From Neoaquamicrobium sediminum (lineage in GTDB: Bacteria > Pseudomonadota > Alphaproteobacteria > Rhizobiales > Rhizobiaceae): a stretch of 64,000 nt of DNA. The position numbers and the translations under genes are program-made. The notes beneath the pieces are model-generated. The model had not been told where the DNA came from and ran no database searches. It was given only the letters and a program-made list of their open reading frames with translations. Positions 18,722 through 27,827 of this stretch are shown piece after piece. The number at the start of each line of letters is the position of its first letter. Position 1 is the stretch's first letter. The DNA lies in the NCBI RefSeq assembly GCF_013240295.1, contig NZ_JABETK010000001.1, forward strand, positions 1,302,001 to 1,366,000, given 5' to 3'.

Positions 18722-19651
18722 ATGCTTGCCAACGGCGCTACCGGCACGGGCATTTCGGCCCACAAACGAGCCAACGATCTCAGCGACTTTTCCGACGAAC
18801 TGGACATGATCGAGGCGCTGGGGGTCGAGACGATCGAGCTGCCCACCTACGACATGGATATCGTCGTCGGCGGCAAGATCCGCCGCCCGCAGATGGACGC
18901 GCTCAAGAAGGCCTGCGCCGGACGCGATGTCGCCTATTCCGTACATGGCCCGCTGGCGATCAATTTCATGGATGAGGCCTGGCGGCTGCCCCGGCACATG
19001 GAGGTGCTGAAGGCTTCGCTGGACGTGGCGGCCGAGGTTGGCGCAGAGCATTACGTCATCCATTCGGGGCTGGTGCCGCAGCAGCAGGGCGAAGGCGTCG
19101 AAGCGGCTTACGACCGCCAGCGCGAATGGCTGTCGCGCGGTGGCGATATCGCGGCCGAGCACGGTCTGATCCTGTGCGTCGAAACGCTGTTTGCGGGCTA
19201 TGAAGGCAAGGGCATTGCTTCCCCGCCGAAGCGGCTGGCGGCAGAACTGGCAGCAATCAATCATCCCAACGTTCTTGCCACGCTGGATTTCAGCCATGCA
19301 TGGCTCAAGCTCGACTATGACGGGCGTCGTGACGATTTCGTCGAAGAGGTGAAGGCACTGGCGCCGTGGTCGCGCCACCTGCACATCCATGACAGCTTTG
19401 GCAGGCAGGACGACATCTGGATGTTTACCGATGGCGAACGCGTCGCCTACGGCCATGGCGACCTGCACCTGCCGGTCGGCTGGGGCGAGATTCCCTGGGA
19501 CAGGATCGTCGCCGAATGCACGTTTCCCGAAGGTGTTCTCTTCAACATCGAGCTGAACCAACGCTACTGGTATGCGGCGCAGGAAACCGTCGACGCCACC
19601 AAGCGGCTGGCTAGCGCGGCACGTACCGCCGCGCAGGCCGAAGCGGCCTAG
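18722..19651 (+). CDS. Sugar phosphate isomerase/epimerase-like TIM-barrel protein
   Basis: A 309-aa xylose-isomerase-like TIM barrel (AP endonuclease family 2 fold). Probable metal and substrate residues occur in SVHGPLAINF, YVIHSGLVPQ, LCVETLF, LDFSHAWL, HIHDSFG and FNIELNQRYW. The substrate is unknown. Its position between the ugp and phn operons, with a PHO-like site upstream, suggests a role in sugar-phosphate or glycerophosphate salvage, but this is inference. It overlaps the convergent phnF by four bases at the stop codons. An upstream in-frame ATG around 18668 is an alternative start. Confidence 0.75.
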   Translation: MLANGATGTGISAHKRANDLSDFSDELDMIEALGVETIELPTYDMDIVVGGKIRRPQMDALKKACAGRDVAYSVHGPLAINFMDEAWRLPRHMEVLKASLDVAAEVGAEHYVIHSGLVPQQQGEGVEAAYDRQREWLSRGGDIAAEHGLILCVETLFAGYEGKGIASPPKRLAAELAAINHPNVLATLDFSHAWLKLDYDGRRDDFVEEVKALAPWSRHLHIHDSFGRQDDIWMFTDGERVAYGHGDLHLPVGWGEIPWDRIVAECTFPEGVLFNIELNQRYWYAAQETVDATKRLASAARTAAQAEAA

Positions 19652-20412
19652 AGCCCCTCGGCCACCACCAGCTCCACACGGTCGGCGGCAAACAGGGTCT
19701 CGGAGAACTGGATCGCGCGTCCTTCCGGGTCCTCGTTGATCGCCACCGTGACGAGCACGATGGCACCGGCCGACAGGGACAGGTCTGCAAGCACCGTGGC
19801 GTCGGCATGGCGTGCCGACACCACAGTCGAACGGCGCATGTAGTCGTCGATGCCGCAGCGGGCGAAGGCGGCAGTGATCGAGCCGGTCTTCGCGTAGGCT
19901 TCCTCCATGCCGGCGAAGCGGATCGCGTCGAACCAGCTCGTCGCCCGCGAGACGGGGTGACCATCGGCTTCGCTGACGGTTTCGAGCCGCAGAACGGACG
20001 CGCCGGCGTCGAGACCGAGGGCGCCAGCGGTCCGGCTGTCGGCCGGCACGACCGCACTGGCAAGCAGCCGCCCTTTCGTTTCGCGAACCTGGCCTTGCAG
20101 GTTGGCTGAAAAGCGCGTGTACCGGCCAAGCGCATAAGAAATCCGAGGAGCGTGCTGGACAAAAGTGCCCCGCCCTTGCTCGGCGCGCAGTACACCCTCC
20201 TGCACCAGCGCCGCGATCGCGCCGCGCACCGTATGCCGGTTGACGCCGAAGCGCTCGGCCAGCGCGATCTCGGGCGGCAACCTGCCGCCCTCCTCGAACG
20301 TGCCTTCGGCAATGCCCTGCCTTATGCGGTCGGCGATCTGCCGCCACAGGGCCACACCGCTGCCGCGCTCCATCGCCGTCACTGAGCCCGGCGCCTCGAT
20401 CGTCTCTGTCAT
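19648..20412 (-). CDS. phnF: GntR/HutC family regulator of phosphonate genes
   Basis: A 254-aa one-component regulator: GntR winged helix (WRQIADRIRQGIAEGTFEEGGRLPPE then FGVNRHTVRGAIAALVQEG) and a UTRA effector domain. Divergent placement next to phnG is the usual position of PhnF, a repressor of the C-P lyase genes in many bacteria. Its ATG (20410-20412) lies inside a perfect PHO box and 42 bases from a dyad that may be its operator, so phosphate state and phosphonate availability may both act on this 84-base region. The effector is not known from sequence. Confidence 0.88.
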   Translation of the reverse strand: MTETIEAPGSVTAMERGSGVALWRQIADRIRQGIAEGTFEEGGRLPPEIALAERFGVNRHTVRGAIAALVQEGVLRAEQGRGTFVQHAPRISYALGRYTRFSANLQGQVRETKGRLLASAVVPADSRTAGALGLDAGASVLRLETVSEADGHPVSRATSWFDAIRFAGMEEAYAKTGSITAAFARCGIDDYMRRSTVVSARHADATVLADLSLSAGAIVLVTVAINEDPEGRAIQFSETLFAADRVELVVAEGL

Positions 20413-20423
20413 CGTCCTGTCAT
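20406..20423 (+). promoter_or_regulatory. Perfect PHO box of the phn operon
   Basis: CTGTCAT-CGTC-CTGTCAT matches the PhoB-binding consensus at all 14 positions. It is oriented toward phnG, whose ATG is 73 bases away, and overlaps the first codons of divergent phnF. This is the clearest regulatory site in the window. Confidence 0.85.
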
Positions 20424-20453
20424 CCTACCCCGCTACGGATGCATGGTAAGTTG

Positions 20454-20467
20454 TATAGTTGTCTATA
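20454..20467. promoter_or_regulatory. Candidate PhnF operator
   Basis: TATAG-TTGT-CTATA, a perfect 5-base-arm dyad in the phnF-phnG gap, downstream of the PHO box and 28 bases before phnG. TATAG/CTATA-like arms are common in GntR/HutC operators. Binding by PhnF is inferred. Confidence 0.5.
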
Positions 20468-20495
20468 ACAATAGATGAATTTGGAGATTTCGGCA

Positions 20496-20963
20496 ATGCG
20501 GCATGTGAACCGGAGCGGCAACCTCAGCGAAGCGCGACGCGCGGCGATGGCTGTGCTCGCTGCCGTTCCGGCGGTCCAGCTCCATCGCTGCTGGAAAGAA
20601 GCGGCGATAGTCGCAGAGGCGGAAACGCTGCGCGGTCCTGAAACCGGCTTGGTGGCGGTACGCGGGCGGATCGGCGGTGGCGGTGCGCCTTTCAACGTCG
20701 GCGAAGCGACCGTGACACGAGCCACCGTGCGCCTTGCCACCGGCGAGGTCGGCCATGCCTATCTGCTCGGCCGCGACGGCGAACGCGCGCGGCTTGCAGC
20801 GACCGTCGACGCCCTCCTCCAGCGCGTCGACAAGGCCGGCGAGGTGGAAGAGCGGGTTCTGGTTCCGCTGCGGGCACTGCAGACCGCGCAGGAAAACAGG
20901 CGCCGCGCCGAAACGGCGGCAACAAAGGTGGACTTATTCACCGTCGCGCGAGGAGAGGATTGA
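20496..20963 (+). CDS. phnG: C-P lyase core subunit PhnG
   Basis: Subunit of the PhnGHIJ carbon-phosphorus lyase core, which with PhnI helps attach phosphonate to the ribose C1 of ATP in exchange for adenine. The 155-aa product ends with KVDLFTVARGED, the conserved PhnG C-terminus. The ATG at 20496 has GGAG nine bases upstream; an earlier ATG at 20475 lacks a ribosome site. It overlaps phnH (TGATG). First gene of the plus-strand phn operon. Confidence 0.93.
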   Translation: MRHVNRSGNLSEARRAAMAVLAAVPAVQLHRCWKEAAIVAEAETLRGPETGLVAVRGRIGGGGAPFNVGEATVTRATVRLATGEVGHAYLLGRDGERARLAATVDALLQRVDKAGEVEERVLVPLRALQTAQENRRRAETAATKVDLFTVARGED

Positions 20964-21566
20964 TGCACGCATCGCACATCGAAGGTGGTTTTGCAGAACC
21001 CGTGCTCGACGCGCAGGCCGCGTTTCGCGCGGTGATGGACGCCATGGCGCGGCCCGGTACGGCCAGCACGCTCGCTGGGACGGCGACGCCGCCCGCACCG
21101 CTTTCGGCAACGGCCGCGACGGTGGCGCTGACATTGTGCGACCACGACACGCCGGTGTGGCTCGACCCGGCCCTGAAGGGCTCGGCAGCCGTTGCGGCGT
21201 GGCTGGGCTTCCACACGGGCGCACCACTGGCGAACACGCCGGCAGAAGCGCATTTCGCGCTGGTCGCAGACCCGGCGGCGCTGATCGCGTTCGAGAATTT
21301 CGCGCAAGGCAGCCAGGACTATCCCGATCGCTCGGCGACCTTGATCCCAGGTCGACAGCCTCGACGGCGGCGCGCCGCTGCGGCTGGAAGGCCCAGGCAT
21401 CGAAACCGTAGCAACACTGGCGCCGACACCGATGCCACGCCACTTCGTCGAGCAGTGGCGGCAGAACAGCGGCCGTTTCCCGCGTGGGGTCGACCTCGTG
21501 CTGGCGACCCCAGGGAAGCTCGCCTGCCTGCCGCGCACCACCCGTATCTCACCGGCGGAGGATTGA
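20963..21566 (+). CDS. phnH: C-P lyase core subunit PhnH, apparent frame break
   Basis: PhnH is the PLP-transferase-like subunit that bridges the C-P lyase core; its exact chemistry is unclear. The N-terminal part (EGGFAEPVLDAQAAFRAVMDAMARPG) is diagnostic. The frame breaks near 21347: after SATLI the correct sequence continues in another frame as QVDSLDGGAPLRLEGPGIE through HFVEQWRQNSGRFPRGVD to a stop at 21566. Repair gives about 201 aa, the usual length. Start ATG at 20963 overlaps the phnG stop and has AGGAGAGG. Confidence 0.88.
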
Positions 21567-21570
21567 GCCC

Positions 21571-22670
21571 GTGTATGTCGCAGTCAAAGGCGGCGAGACC
21601 GCCATCCGCAACGCACACAGGCTGCTGGACGACCGCCGGCGCGGCGACCGTTCGGTGCCGTCGATCGGCCTCGACCAGATCGTCGAGCAGCTCGCGCTGG
21701 CCGTCGACCGCGTGATGGCGGAAGGGTCGCTCTACGACCGTGAGCTAGCCGCTCTGGCAGTCAAGCAGGCGCGCGGCGACATGATCGAGGCCATCTTCCT
21801 GGTACGCGCCTACCGCACCACGCTACCGCGTTTCGGCTATACACGGCCTGTCGACACTGCCGCGATGCTGGTCGAACGGCGCGTGTCGGCAACCTACAAG
21901 GACCTGCCCGGCGGCCAGCTTCTCGGGCCTACCTTCGACTACACCCACCGACTGCTCGACCCCGAGCTCGCGGGGGACGCTTCCGTTCCGGAGCCGGAAC
22001 AGCGGAGCGAGCCTATGGAAGCCGTCATGCGGGTTTCGGCGATCCTTGCCAATGAAGGGCTTATCGAAGCCGACGGCGAGCTGCCGCAAGACCATCGGCC
22101 GGGCGACATCACACGCGAGCCGCTGGAGTTTCCGCTGGAGCGCGACACGAGGCTGCAGGCGCTGGCACGCGGTGACGAAGGGTTCCTGCTGGCGCTCGCC
22201 TATTCCACGCAGCGCGGCTACGCGCGCTCGCACCCCTTCGTCGGCGAGGTTCGCATCGGCGAGGTCGAGCTGGAACTGGAGGTGCCCGAGCTGGACTTTG
22301 CCGTGCCGCTGGGCTCGATCCGCGTGACCGAATGCCAGATGGTCACCCAGTTCAAGGGATCGTCGAAGGTGCCGCCGCAGTTCACGCGCGGCTACGGCCT
22401 CGTCTTCGGACAGTCGGAGCGCAAGGCTATGGCGATGGCGCTATGCGACCGGGCGCTGCGCGCCAGCGAGTTCGGCGAAGACGTCGTAGCACACCAGCGC
22501 AGGACGAGGAATTCGTCATCTCGCACTTGGACAACGTACAGGCGACCGGCTTCGTCGAACACCTGAAGCTGCCGCATTACGTCGACTTCCAGGCCGAGCT
22601 CGACCTCATACGCCGAATGAGAGCAGAGCAGGCCGACGCTGCGTCCGAACGCAAGGAGGCGGCGGAATGA
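21571..22670 (+). CDS. phnI: C-P lyase core subunit PhnI, apparent frame break
   Basis: PhnI is the nucleosidase-type catalytic subunit that displaces adenine from ATP to form alpha-D-ribose-1-phosphonate-5-triphosphate with PhnGHL. GTG at 21571 gives the family start VYVAVKGGETAI. Other signatures: TRPVDTAAMLVERRVSATYKDLPGGQ and PPQFTRGYGLVFGQSERKAM. Near 22494 the frame is lost after EDVVA and resumes as PAQDEEFVISHLDNVQATGFVEHLKLPHYVDFQ, ending at 22670. Length about 366 aa is normal when repaired. Confidence 0.9.
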
Positions 22671-22675
22671 CCGCG

Positions 22676-22789
22676 CTAGACGTCCTGATCGGGTGTCCGG
22701 CGACCGCGCGCCCGCGCCGCATAACCGCGATAGATGAGGTAGGCCGTCAGCAGCAGGGCTGCGATGGCCGGTATCAGCAACAGATCCAT
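22676..22789 (-). CDS. Possible 37-aa single-pass membrane protein antisense to the phn operon
   Basis: On the minus strand in the unusually long phnI-phnJ gap lies an ATG (22789) with AAAGGAGG five bases upstream and a 37-codon frame ending in TAG. The product starts with about 19 hydrophobic residues (MDLLLIPAIAALLLTAYLI), then a basic stretch with RGYAARARGRR and a polar tail PDQDV: the look of a small membrane protein with its C-terminus in the cytoplasm. No homolog is recognised; it only loosely resembles KdpF-like miniproteins. The near-ideal ribosome site is the main evidence. It opposes phn transcription. Confidence 0.45.
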   Translation of the reverse strand: MDLLLIPAIAALLLTAYLIYRGYAARARGRRTPDQDV

Positions 22790-22820
22790 AAGAGCCTCCT
22801 TTCAGTGAAGGAAACGCCTC

Positions 22821-23688
22821 ATGCCGCCTAGCGTTGCACCGGCTGCCGCCGCCAGTATCGCCGCCTACAACTTCGCCTATCTGGACGAACAGACAAAGCG
22901 GATGATCCGGCGTGCGATCCTCAAGGCGATCGCCATTCCCGGCTATCAGGTGCCGTTCGCGTCGCGCGAGATGCCCATGCCTTATGGGTGGGGAACCGGC
23001 GGTGTGCAGGTGACCGCCTCGATCATCGGTCCGGACGACGTGCTCAAGGTGATCGACCAGGGCGCGGACGACACAACCAATGCTGTCTCGATCCGCGCCT
23101 TCTTCCAGAAGGTCGCGAATGTCGCCGTCACCACGCGCACGGCGGATGCCACGATTATCCAGACGCGGCATCGCATCCCTGAAAAGCCGCTCAAGGCGGG
23201 ACAGATCCTCGTCTATCAGGTGCCCATTCCCGAGCCGCTGCGCTTCCTCGAGCCGCGCGAGACGGAGACGCGAAAAATGCACGCGCTCGAGGAATACGGG
23301 CTGATGCATGTCAAGCTTTACGAGGATATCGCAAGGCATGGCCGCATCGCCACCTCCTATGCCTATCCGGTGAAGGTCGAGGGGCGCTATGTGATGGATC
23401 CTTCGCCGACGCCGAAGTTCGACAATCCCAAGATGCACATGTCACCGGCGCTGCAGCTTTTTCGGTGCCGGCCGCGAGAAGCGCATCTACGCGCTGCCGC
23501 CGTTCACCGACGTCGTCAGTCTCGACTTCGAGGACCATCCCTTCGAAATCCAGAGCTTCACCGAACCCTGCGCGCTGTGCGGCGCCAAGGGTGTCTATCT
23601 CGACGAGGTGATCCTCGACGACCAGGGCGGGCGGATGTTCGTCTGCTCGGATACCGACCATTGCGAGGAGCGGCGCGATGACCAATGA
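22821..23688 (+). CDS. phnJ: C-P lyase radical SAM subunit PhnJ, apparent frame break
   Basis: PhnJ cleaves the C-P bond of ribose-phosphonate-5-phosphate by radical SAM chemistry, releasing the alkane and a 1,2-cyclic phosphate. Conserved text: YNFAYLDEQTKRMIRRAILKA, PMPYGWGTGGVQVT and GREKRIYALPPFT. The Fe-S cluster cysteines are in EPCALCGAKG and FVCSDTDHC (C-x2-C-x21-C-x5-C). The frame is lost in a T5 run at 23458-23462; four Ts would restore QLFGAGREKR. GAAGGAA precedes the ATG. It overlaps phnK. Confidence 0.92.
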
Positions 23689-24469
23689 AATCAACGACGA
23701 CGAACCGCTTCTGCGCGTTTCAGGCCTTTCGAAATTCTATGGCGCGCGGGTGGGTTGCGAGGACATCTCGTTCGAGCTGTGGCCCGGCGAGGTGCTGGCC
23801 GTCGTCGGCGAATCCGGCTCGGGCAAGACGACACTGCTCAACTGCCTCGCAACGCGACTGATCCCGTCATCAGGCAATGTCTCCTATCGCATGCGCGACG
23901 GCGAGATGCGCGACATCTACCGCCTCAGCGAGGCGGAACGCCGTTTCCTGATGCGAACCGACTGGGGTTTCGTCCACCAGAACCCGGCAGACGGCCTGCG
24001 CATGACGGTCTCGGCCGGCGCCAATGTCGGCGAACGGCTGATGGCCGTCGGCGAACGCAACTACGGCAGCATCCGCAGCACCGCCACCGACTGGCTGGGC
24101 CGGGTAGAGATCGCCGCCGACCGTGTCGACGACGAGCCGCGCGCCTTCTCCGGCGGCATGCGCCAGCGCCTGCAGATCGCCCGCAACCTCGTCACACATC
24201 CGCGCCTGGTCTTCATGGACGAGCCGACCGGCGGCCTCGACGTGTCCGTGCAAGCTCGCCTGCTCGACCTTCTGCGCGGGCTGGTCGCAGACCTCGGCCT
24301 GTCAGCGATCGTGGTTACGCACGACCTCGCCGTCGCCCGGCTGCTTTCCCACCGGATGATGGTGATGAAGGACGGCCGCGTCATCGAGCACGGGCTGACC
24401 GACCGCGTGTTGGACGATCCGCACGCGCCATACACCCAGCTTCTCGTTTCCTCGATCCTACAGGTGTGA
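23678..24469 (+). CDS. phnK: Phosphonate C-P lyase ABC-type ATPase PhnK
   Basis: A 263-aa ABC-class ATPase that binds the C-P lyase core rather than a membrane permease. Walker A GESGSGKTT, the Q-loop VHQNPADGLRMTVSAGANVGERLMA (a PhnK signature), signature FSGGMRQRLQ and Walker B LVFMDEPTGGLD are intact. It overlaps phnJ by 11 bases and is followed two bases later by phnL. The resemblance to oligopeptide transporter ATPases is expected for PhnK. Confidence 0.93.
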   Translation: MTNEINDDEPLLRVSGLSKFYGARVGCEDISFELWPGEVLAVVGESGSGKTTLLNCLATRLIPSSGNVSYRMRDGEMRDIYRLSEAERRFLMRTDWGFVHQNPADGLRMTVSAGANVGERLMAVGERNYGSIRSTATDWLGRVEIAADRVDDEPRAFSGGMRQRLQIARNLVTHPRLVFMDEPTGGLDVSVQARLLDLLRGLVADLGLSAIVVTHDLAVARLLSHRMMVMKDGRVIEHGLTDRVLDDPHAPYTQLLVSSILQV

Positions 24470-24471
24470 CG

Positions 24472-25179
24472 ATGCCGACACCTCTGGTTGTTTCCGAACT
24501 CGCCAAGACCTTCACCATGCATCTGCGCGACGGCATTGAGCTGCCGGTCGTGGAAGGCGTTTCCTTCGCGCTGCGAGCCGGCGAATGCGCGGTGCTCGGC
24601 GGGCCGTCCGGCGCCGGCAAGAGCTCCATCCTCAAGATGCTCTACGGCAACTACTCGGTCGACACGGGCCAGATCATCGTCCAGCATCAGGGGCGGCTGG
24701 TCGACGTCGCCGCTGCCGCGCCCCGCACGGTGCTAGGCGTTCGACGCCATACGATCGGCTATGTCAGCCAGTTCCTGCGGACCCTGCCGCGCCTTGCGGC
24801 ACTCGACATCGTCGCCGAGCCGTTGACCGCGCGCGGCGTGGCGGCGGCCAAGGCCCGCGACAAGGCGGCCGGCCTGCTGTCGCGCCTGAACCTGCCCGAA
24901 AAGCTGTGGTCGCTGCCGCCGGCGACCTTTTCCGGCGGCGAGCAGCAGCGGGTCAACATCGCGCGCGGCTTCATCACAGACCATCCGGTGCTTCTGCTTG
25001 ACGAGCCCACGGCTTCGCTCGACGCGAAGAATCGCGAGGTGGTCATCGCGCTGATCGCGGAGAAGAAGCAGGGTGGCGTGGCATTGCTCGGCATCTTTCA
25101 CGATGCAGGCGTGCGTGAAGCGGTTGCGGACCGCATCATCGACGTGACCCAGTTTGCGATGAACAGGCGCGTGTCGTGA
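24472..25179 (+). CDS. phnL: Phosphonate C-P lyase ABC-type ATPase PhnL
   Basis: Second nucleotide-binding subunit, required with PhnGHI for transfer of phosphonate to ATP. The 235-aa protein has Walker [10 protein letters not shown], the [13 protein letters not shown] stretch typical of PhnL, signature [14 protein letters not shown] and Walker [13 protein letters not shown], then [10 protein letters not shown]. The ATG at 24472 follows the phnK stop after two bases. Its stop overlaps the next gene's GTG. Confidence 0.93.
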   Translation: MPTPLVVSELAKTFTMHLRDGIELPVVEGVSFALRAGECAVLGGPSGAGKSSILKMLYGNYSVDTGQIIVQHQGRLVDVAAAAPRTVLGVRRHTIGYVSQFLRTLPRLAALDIVAEPLTARGVAAAKARDKAAGLLSRLNLPEKLWSLPPATFSGGEQQRVNIARGFITDHPVLLLDEPTASLDAKNREVVIALIAEKKQGGVALLGIFHDAGVREAVADRIIDVTQFAMNRRVS

Positions 25180-25790
25180 CCAGACTTTCGGAAACGCCCC
25201 TCGTGCACCCAAGCGCAGAGGTGACGCAAAGCATGCTCGGCCGCTACACGGAGATCGCCGACCGCAGCCGCATGCATGAATCGACGCTCGGTGACTACTC
25301 CTACGTCATGCAGGATTGCGGCATCTGGTGCGCGACGATCGGCAAGTTTTCCAACATCGCGGCAGCCGTGCGCATCAACGCCACAAACCACCCGACATGG
25401 CGTCCAACGCTGCACCACTTCACCTATCGGGCCTCGGACTACTGGCCTGATGCCGCCCATGAGGACGAGTTCTTTGCGTGGCGGCGGGCGAATGCAGTGA
25501 CGATCGGGCACGACACCTGGCTCGGCCACGGTTCGACCGTCCTGCCGGGAGTGACGGTCGGCGACGGGGCGGTGATCGGTGCCGGCGCGGTCGTCTCGAA
25601 AGACGTCGCGCCCTATACCATCGTTGGCGGGGTGCCCGCGCGGCCGATCCGCGCGCGCTTTCCCGACGCCATTGCCGAGCGGTTCCGCGCGCTCGCCTGG
25701 TGGGACTGGGATCACGAGCGCCTGCGGGCGACGCTCGAAGATTTCCGCGCGCTGTCAGCAGAAGCCTTCCTGGAAAAGCATGCCGGCTAG
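25176..25790 (+). CDS. Phosphonate-operon hexapeptide acyltransferase
   Basis: A 204-aa left-handed beta-helix acyltransferase of the DapH/chloramphenicol-acetyltransferase type often found in phn operons. Hexapeptide repeats run through [20 protein letters not shown] and [49 protein letters not shown] is the usual C-terminal signature, with the catalytic histidine probably in [11 protein letters not shown]. It may acetylate aminophosphonates so that they can enter the C-P lyase pathway, as PhnO does; that role is inferred. GTG start overlaps phnL. Confidence 0.8.
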   Translation: MTRLSETPLVHPSAEVTQSMLGRYTEIADRSRMHESTLGDYSYVMQDCGIWCATIGKFSNIAAAVRINATNHPTWRPTLHHFTYRASDYWPDAAHEDEFFAWRRANAVTIGHDTWLGHGSTVLPGVTVGDGAVIGAGAVVSKDVAPYTIVGGVPARPIRARFPDAIAERFRALAWWDWDHERLRATLEDFRALSAEAFLEKHAG

Positions 25791-25964
25791 GCATTTGCAC
25801 GCATTGCGGGCACCGGGGCGCGACCAAACTGTGAACCGTCACAAAAGCGCAGAAAAAGCGTAATCGAGCTGTCGCGAAAGACCATTAGGGGACAGGGCCA
25901 GCAGGCCGGAAGAAGTCCGGACCGCGCTTGAAAAGTTCACCCTCCAAAGCGTCTGGAGCCCGAC
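25791..25964 (+). promoter_or_regulatory. phnL-side to phnD gap with possible internal promoter
   Basis: 174 bases without a gene. It contains a TGTGA-ACCG-TCACA dyad (25830-25843) and AT-richer sequence after it. No convincing PHO box was found. GGAG lies ten bases before phnD. A secondary promoter for phnD-C-E is plausible but unproven. Confidence 0.3.
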
Positions 25965-26894
25965 ATGTTTACCCTTCTCACCCGCACCACGGCAGCCGCT
26001 GCTATTCTCGCCTCCGCGCTCGCGACACCGGCGATCGCCCAGGACTGGAAGTCCGACCTTCCCGCTTTCCGCGTCGGCCTTCTCGGTGGCGAAAACGAAG
26101 CCGACCGCCTGCGCAAGAACGAATGCATGGTCGAGCAGCTCGGCGAAAAGCTCGGCGTGCCGGTCGAACTCTATCCGGCGTCCGACTATGCCGGCGTCAT
26201 GCAGGGCCTGCTCGCTGGCCAGCTCGATGCCGCCCAGCTCGGCGCCTCGGGTTATGCCGGCATCTATCTCCAGAACCCGGAAGCCGTCGAGCCGGTCTTC
26301 GTGGCGCTCGAGAACGACGGATCCGACGGCTACTATTCGGTGATGTACACGCGCGCCGATTCCGGCATCGAGAGCATCGACGACATGAAGGGCAAGACGC
26401 TTGCCTTTGCGGACCCGAACTCGACCTCCGGCTACCTCGTGCCCAAGGCCGAGCTGGAAATGCAGGAAATCAACCTCGAGGATTATTTCGCCTCGACCGG
26501 TTTCGGCGGCGGACATGAGCAGGCGGTCGTCGCCGTTCTGAACGGGCAGTACGACGCCGGCGTCACCTGGACCTCGGGCGTCGGCGAAGAGTCCGAAGGC
26601 TTCAGCCGCGGTGCGCTGCGTTCGATGGTCGACAAGGACCTGCTCGACATGGCCGACCTGCGCATCATCTGGCAGTCGAACCTGATCCCCAACGGCCCGT
26701 GGGTCGTGCGCAAGGACGCGCCGCAGGAAGCCAAGGACATCGCCATCGCCTGGATGGAGACGCTGAACGAGACCGACTACCAGTGCTACGTCGACGTGTC
26801 CCAAGGCGAAGGCCAGGGCTTCAAGCGCGTGGATCACGAGTTCTTCACCAACGTCGTCGAGATGCGCCGCCGCGAGCTCGAAGGCTCCCGCTAA
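25965..26894 (+). CDS. phnD: Phosphonate ABC transporter periplasmic binding protein
   Basis: Binds phosphonates (and possibly phosphite or phosphate esters) in the periplasm. The 309-aa precursor has a signal peptide ([18 protein letters not shown]) and PhnD family motifs: [36 protein letters not shown] and [19 protein letters not shown], where the STSGY loop binds the phosphonate group. A strong hairpin follows the stop codon, before phnC. In most phn operons phnC precedes phnD; here the order is reversed. Confidence 0.93.
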   Translation: MFTLLTRTTAAAAILASALATPAIAQDWKSDLPAFRVGLLGGENEADRLRKNECMVEQLGEKLGVPVELYPASDYAGVMQGLLAGQLDAAQLGASGYAGIYLQNPEAVEPVFVALENDGSDGYYSVMYTRADSGIESIDDMKGKTLAFADPNSTSGYLVPKAELEMQEINLEDYFASTGFGGGHEQAVVAVLNGQYDAGVTWTSGVGEESEGFSRGALRSMVDKDLLDMADLRIIWQSNLIPNGPWVVRKDAPQEAKDIAIAWMETLNETDYQCYVDVSQGEGQGFKRVDHEFFTNVVEMRRRELEGSR

Positions 26895-26908
26895 ATCATC
26901 CTGACATC

Positions 26909-26940
26909 GCCGGCCGCCGCCCATCTGGACGGCGGCCGGC
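26909..26940 (+). terminator. Intercistronic hairpin after phnD
   Basis: GCCGGCCGCCG and CGGCGGCCGGC form a perfect 11-base stem around a 10-base loop, 15 bases after the phnD stop and before phnC. There is no T-run, so partial termination or 3'-end protection is more likely than full termination. Confidence 0.6.
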
Positions 26941-26971
26941 TCGTATTCAGGCCGGACGAACGGAGCCGCCA

Positions 26972-27823
26972 ATGCTGACGACCGAGAAACTCACCAAGAA
27001 CTTCAAGACCCGCAACGCGGTCTCCGACGTCTCGCTTTCCATCCCGCAGGGCCAGATGGTCGGCGTGATCGGCCGCTCTGGTGCCGGCAAGTCAACGCTG
27101 TTGCGCATGGTTAACCGGCTGGCCGAGCCGACCGGCGGCAGCATCACCTTCGAAGGCCGGGACGTGACCGCTCTGCGCGGCCGCGCGCTGCTCGAATGGC
27201 GCGCGACCTGCGCCATGGTCTTCCAGCAATTCAATCTCGTCGGCCGCCTCGACGTGCTGACCAACGTCTTGACCGGCCGGCTCTATCACCACGGCTTCGT
27301 CGCCTCGATGCTGCAGCTCTTCACCGCTTCGGAGCGCGCCTTCGCGATCCGCGCGCTTGACCGGCTCGGCATGGCGCATACCGCGCTCCAGCAGGCCGAC
27401 ACGCTTTCAGGCGGCCAGATGCAGCGCGTGGCGATCGCCCGCGCGCTGGTGCAGGAGCCGCGCATCCTGCTTGCCGACGAGCCCATCGCCTCACTCGATC
27501 CGCTCAACGCCAAGGTGGTGATGGACGCACTGCGCACCATCAACCGCGAGGACGGTATCACCGTCGTCTGCAACCTGCATACGCTCGACACCGCGCGCTC
27601 CTATTGCGACCGCATCATTGGCCTGAAGGATGGCGTACTGGTCTTCGACGGCACGCCCGAAATGCTGACGCAGGAGATGGCGCGGGAAATCTACGGTGCC
27701 GAAGCCGACGACGCGTTTGCCGAAGGCCTGACCTCGACTTCGCTGGGTGGCGTGCCCGCCAAGCAGCGCCTGACCGAGCGCGACCTGGCGAAGAACGCGC
27801 AACTCGGCCTGGCGGCGAGCTGA
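26972..27823 (+). CDS. phnC: Phosphonate ABC transporter ATP-binding protein
   Basis: ATPase of the PhnCDE importer, 283 aa. Walker [11 protein letters not shown]-loop [20 protein letters not shown] (a PhnC signature), [15 protein letters not shown] and [13 protein letters not shown] are intact. The ATG at 26972 has GGAG eight bases upstream. The C-terminal tail is somewhat longer than in E. coli. It is followed five bases later by the first permease gene. Confidence 0.93.
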   Translation: MLTTEKLTKNFKTRNAVSDVSLSIPQGQMVGVIGRSGAGKSTLLRMVNRLAEPTGGSITFEGRDVTALRGRALLEWRATCAMVFQQFNLVGRLDVLTNVLTGRLYHHGFVASMLQLFTASERAFAIRALDRLGMAHTALQQADTLSGGQMQRVAIARALVQEPRILLADEPIASLDPLNAKVVMDALRTINREDGITVVCNLHTLDTARSYCDRIIGLKDGVLVFDGTPEMLTQEMAREIYGAEADDAFAEGLTSTSLGGVPAKQRLTERDLAKNAQLGLAAS

Positions 27824-27827
27824 GCAG

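Noticed and set aside
25830..25843. CRP-like site TGTGA-ACCG-TCACA before phnD
   Set aside because: CRP sites need a 6-base spacer and here it is 4; kept only as an unassigned dyad.
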